From contig NZ_SRKZ01000008.1 of NCBI RefSeq assembly GCF_004745865.1, forward strand, positions 1 through 64,000: DNA of 64,000 nucleotides. Reading direction: 5' to 3'. The notes under the pieces are model-generated. The model was not told the origin of the DNA. It saw nothing but the letters and a program-made list of their open reading frames with translations, and searched no databases. Shown one piece after another: positions 61,519 through 64,000 of this stretch. The first letter of the stretch is position 1. Each line of letters opens with the position of its first letter. Both the position numbers and the translations under genes were made by a program. This stretch comes from Hymenobacter wooponensis (GTDB lineage Bacteria > Bacteroidota > Bacteroidia > Cytophagales > Hymenobacteraceae).

Positions 61519-64000
61519 TTAGAGAGAAATATCGAGGCCTAGCGTCATGACTCGCACGGCCGGATACACCCGACCACTGCTGCCCCGTCCTCCCCCGGTG
61601 CCCACACTCTCGCTGAACTCGGAAATTTCCGGGTCAAACCCGATTTTCTTTAAGTGACTGATGGTGAACAGGTCCTGGCCCGAAGCAAAAATTCTTAAGC
61701 GCTGGACGAAGGCCTTCTTCGTGAGCGTAGCGGGCAGGGTGTAGCCCAGCTGCACGTTCTTGAGGCGGGCGTAGGCCCCATTCTGCAGCCAGTAGTCTGA
61801 CCCCTGATTGTTGTTGGTCGAGGCCGTGCCGATAGTCAGGCGGGGGTAGCTCGCATCGGGGTTAGTAGGCGTCCAGCGGTCGAGGTGCTGCTGGTACACG
61901 TTTTCCCAGTTGTTGTGGAAGGCCTCCACCCCTTCGCCCCGAATGTAGAGGCTACGCTTGCCCACGCCCTGCACGAATACCAGCAGGTCGAAGCCCTTGT
62001 AATCGGCGGCGTAGGTGGCCCCGAAGGTGTAGCGCGGAAATGGGTTGGCCAGAATAAAGCGGTCATCCTGGTTGATGATCCCGTCGCCGTTGCGGTCCAC
62101 GTAGCGGATGTCGCCGGGGCGCACCGTGCCAGGAGCCACAAACGAGGGTTTGGGACCGGCGTTGACTTCCTCCAGCGTCTGGTACAAGCCGGCCGAGCGG
62201 TAGCCGTAGTAGGAGTTAATGGGAAACCCTTCGCGGATGATGTTCGTGGCGTCGCCGCCCCGGATGGTTTCCACGCCTTTGGTATCAGTCACGGTGTTCC
62301 GGCTGTCGGCCGCATTCAGGCTCAGGCTCTGGTTGAAGCCCCCCGCCGAGCGCCGCCGGTAGGTGGCGGTTACCTCCCAGCCCTGGTTGCGCACTTTGGC
62401 CGCGTTCTGCGTGGGTGCGCCGGCTCCGAAGGTGGCGGCCACGGGCAGGTCGATGAGAATGTCGCTGGTGCGCTTGTCGAAGTAGTCGACGCTGAACGAC
62501 AGCGCGTTCTGGAAGAAGCTCAGATCTAGGCCGACGTTGCCCATCGTGGCCGTTTCCCAGGTAATATCGGCGTTGGAGGTGCTGAAGTAGGACCCCGATA
62601 CCGGCGTGCCGCCGAAGGAGTAGGTACCCGGCGCCAGGCTGACGGTGCTCAGGTAGCGGTAGAGGCCAATGTTCTGGTTACCCAGCTGGCCCAGGGAGCC
62701 ACGCACCTTCAGGTCGCTGAACGTGGGCTGCAGGAAGCCCAGGAACGGCTCTTCCAGGGGGCGCCAGCCGACGGATACCGACGGGAAGAAGCCCCAGCGC
62801 TTGTTGCTGGCAAAGCGCGACGAGCCGTCGTAGCGGAAGCTGCCTTCCACCAGGTACTTGCCGGCAAAGGCGTAGTTCAGACGCCCGAACACCGAGTTAA
62901 GGGCCCACTGCTCCTGGTTGCCGTAGGTGCCGTTGGCGTGGTAGCCGCCGCTGGGGTCGTAAACGCCGGCGTAAGTTGTGCCGTTGTTCACTACCCCGAA
63001 ATCGTTGCCGGGCACGTTGATGACGCGCACCCCCTGCCGGTCGTCGGTGAAATGCTCGGTGGAGTAGCCCACCAGGGCCTGCACGCCGTGCTTTTGGGCA
63101 AACGTGCGGTCGTAGTTGAGCACGGCCTGGTAGTTGGTCAGCAGCGTGCGCTGGCTGCGCTTCTGCACCGAGTTGTTGCCGTCGCCGCCGGCCGTGGGCG
63201 AGCCGTCCAAGGTCACGTACTGCAGGCTGCGGGTGAATTCATCGAGCTGGTAGTTCCACAGGTCCCCCCCGACCACGCCGCGCAGCTTCAGGCCCTTCAC
63301 CAGCTCCAGCTCGGCGTTGAGGTTGGCGTAGCCGTTGTCGTTGGAGTTGGTGCGCAGGCCCCCGTTGCGGAGGCGGTTGGCCGAGTTGCTAGTGGAGGTG
63401 GCCGGCGTTACGTAGTTGCCCTGCTCATCCTGCACGGGATAGATAACCGGGATGCGGGCCGCGTCGCTGATAATCCACTGCGAGTCGAAGGCGTGCTCGC
63501 GGGTGCCCACGTGGGCGTAGGAGAAGATGGCTCCCACCTTGAGGCGGTCCGTTACCTGGGTGGTTAGGTTCAGGCGGCTGTTTAGGCGCTTAAACCCGTA
63601 GTCGCCGTAGAACAAGCTGTTCTGATCAACATAGCCTAGGGAAAGCAAGTAGCGCGTTTTGCCCGAGCTGCCGCTGACGCTCAAGTTGTGGTTTTGCTGG
63701 AAGGCCTGCTTCTTGAGCACCCGGTTGAGGTGCCACTCGTAGTCGCCGTGCTCGGCAAACTCGCGCATCTGCTGGGGGGAGAACTGCGGGGCCTGCCCGG
63801 AGTTGACCAGGGCCTCGTTTTTCAGCTGCATGAACTCCAGGCCCGTGACGGGCTGGCGCTGGAAATTCGGGGCCTGCAGGCCCACAACCGTGTTGTAGCT
63901 GATAACCGGCTTCTGGTTGAGCACGCCCTGCTTGGTGGTTACCAGCAGCACCCCATTGGCCGCCCGGGAGCCGTAGATGGCGGCCGAAGCGGCATCCTTC
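61519..64000 (-). CDS. SusC/RagA family TonB-linked transporter, N terminus beyond the window
   Basis: The frame is open to the right edge and enters the window at the plug signature DAASAAIYGSRAANGVLLVT, so about 120-200 N-terminal residues (signal peptide, carboxypeptidase-like domain, TonB box) are missing. The visible ~826 residues cover plug and barrel, with the SusC signatures LRVFASGQDLFTI-like and DPEISEF, and a C-terminal VMTLGLDISL. It imports mannan oligosaccharides captured by SusD. It is the first known gene of the operon running through SusD, SusE, GH76 and GH92. Confidence 0.95.
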   Translation of the reverse strand, partial: KDAASAAIYGSRAANGVLLVTTKQGVLNQKPVISYNTVVGLQAPNFQRQPVTGLEFMQLKNEALVNSGQAPQFSPQQMREFAEHGDYEWHLNRVLKKQAFQQNHNLSVSGSSGKTRYLLSLGYVDQNSLFYGDYGFKRLNSRLNLTTQVTDRLKVGAIFSYAHVGTREHAFDSQWIISDAARIPVIYPVQDEQGNYVTPATSTSNSANRLRNGGLRTNSNDNGYANLNAELELVKGLKLRGVVGGDLWNYQLDEFTRSLQYVTLDGSPTAGGDGNNSVQKRSQRTLLTNYQAVLNYDRTFAQKHGVQALVGYSTEHFTDDRQGVRVINVPGNDFGVVNNGTTYAGVYDPSGGYHANGTYGNQEQWALNSVFGRLNYAFAGKYLVEGSFRYDGSSRFASNKRWGFFPSVSVGWRPLEEPFLGFLQPTFSDLKVRGSLGQLGNQNIGLYRYLSTVSLAPGTYSFGGTPVSGSYFSTSNADITWETATMGNVGLDLSFFQNALSFSVDYFDKRTSDILIDLPVAATFGAGAPTQNAAKVRNQGWEVTATYRRRSAGGFNQSLSLNAADSRNTVTDTKGVETIRGGDATNIIREGFPINSYYGYRSAGLYQTLEEVNAGPKPSFVAPGTVRPGDIRYVDRNGDGIINQDDRFILANPFPRYTFGATYAADYKGFDLLVFVQGVGKRSLYIRGEGVEAFHNNWENVYQQHLDRWTPTNPDASYPRLTIGTASTNNNQGSDYWLQNGAYARLKNVQLGYTLPATLTKKAFVQRLRIFASGQDLFTISHLKKIGFDPEISEFSESVGTGGGRGSSGRVYPAVRVMTLGLDISL

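Noticed and set aside
1..64000. tRNA, rRNA, insertion sequence or prophage genes
   Set aside because: No tRNA-like or rRNA sequence, transposase, integrase or phage structural gene was recognised in the translated frames.

Overview
The window reads as a GC-rich member of the Bacteroidota, most like Hymenobacter or a close relative. The signs are a SusC/SusD/SusE set, a carboxypeptidase-like TonB receptor paired with a DUF4249 lipoprotein, promoters with a Bacteroidota-type -7 element ending in TTTG, and few Shine-Dalgarno sequences. A Rep_3-type initiator gene beside a nine-copy iteron array at about 51.1-51.7 kb suggests a large plasmid or chromid, or an integrated one. The species assignment is inferred from gene content, not from a database search.

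Region 1 (1-16 kb) is a stress and redox region. A truncated HWE/HisKA_2 kinase faces an NtrC-like regulator. Then come two tandem Crp/Fnr genes and short operons for pirin, an acetyltransferase, NAD(P)-dependent reductases, an alpha/beta hydrolase, a cupin, a DUF305/beta-propeller pair, an isochorismatase-like hydrolase, Dps and a GAPDH, with a third Crp/Fnr gene in the middle. Five promoters here and at 23.5 kb carry an FNR-type palindrome (TTGAY-N4-RTCAA) exactly 23 bp upstream of a CACCTTTG or GACCTTTG element. This is class-II activator geometry, and the three Crp/Fnr proteins carry the FNR-like recognition motif ETLSR.

Region 2 (16.7-26.3 kb) holds an unusual signalling module: a UBP-type zinc-finger protein, a cNMP-domain histidine kinase, an SDR, and a fused receiver/glutaredoxin-like/thioredoxin-reductase-like protein without the redox CxxC. 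It is followed by a long palindromic repeat, an SRPBCC protein, an LLM flavin oxidoreductase and a frameshifted PAS histidine kinase.

Region 3 (26.4-44.7 kb) is a glycoprotein-glycan degradation locus on the minus strand. In transcription order it has glycosylasparaginase, CutC, GH29 fucosidase, GH3, ROK kinase, a GH20 remnant and GH92 alpha-mannosidase. A TonB receptor with a frameshifted DUF4249 partner is divergent from it. A metallo-beta-lactamase-fold protein, an M16 peptidase and an AraC remnant follow.

Region 4 (44.9-52.2 kb) has small accessory genes (methyltransferase, GrpB, hypotheticals), a HelD-like helicase, the replication initiator and its iteron origin. Region 5 (52.2-64 kb) has a hybrid histidine kinase convergent with a classic alpha-mannan utilisation operon (SusC, SusD, SusE, GH76, GH92). 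SusC runs off the end of the window.
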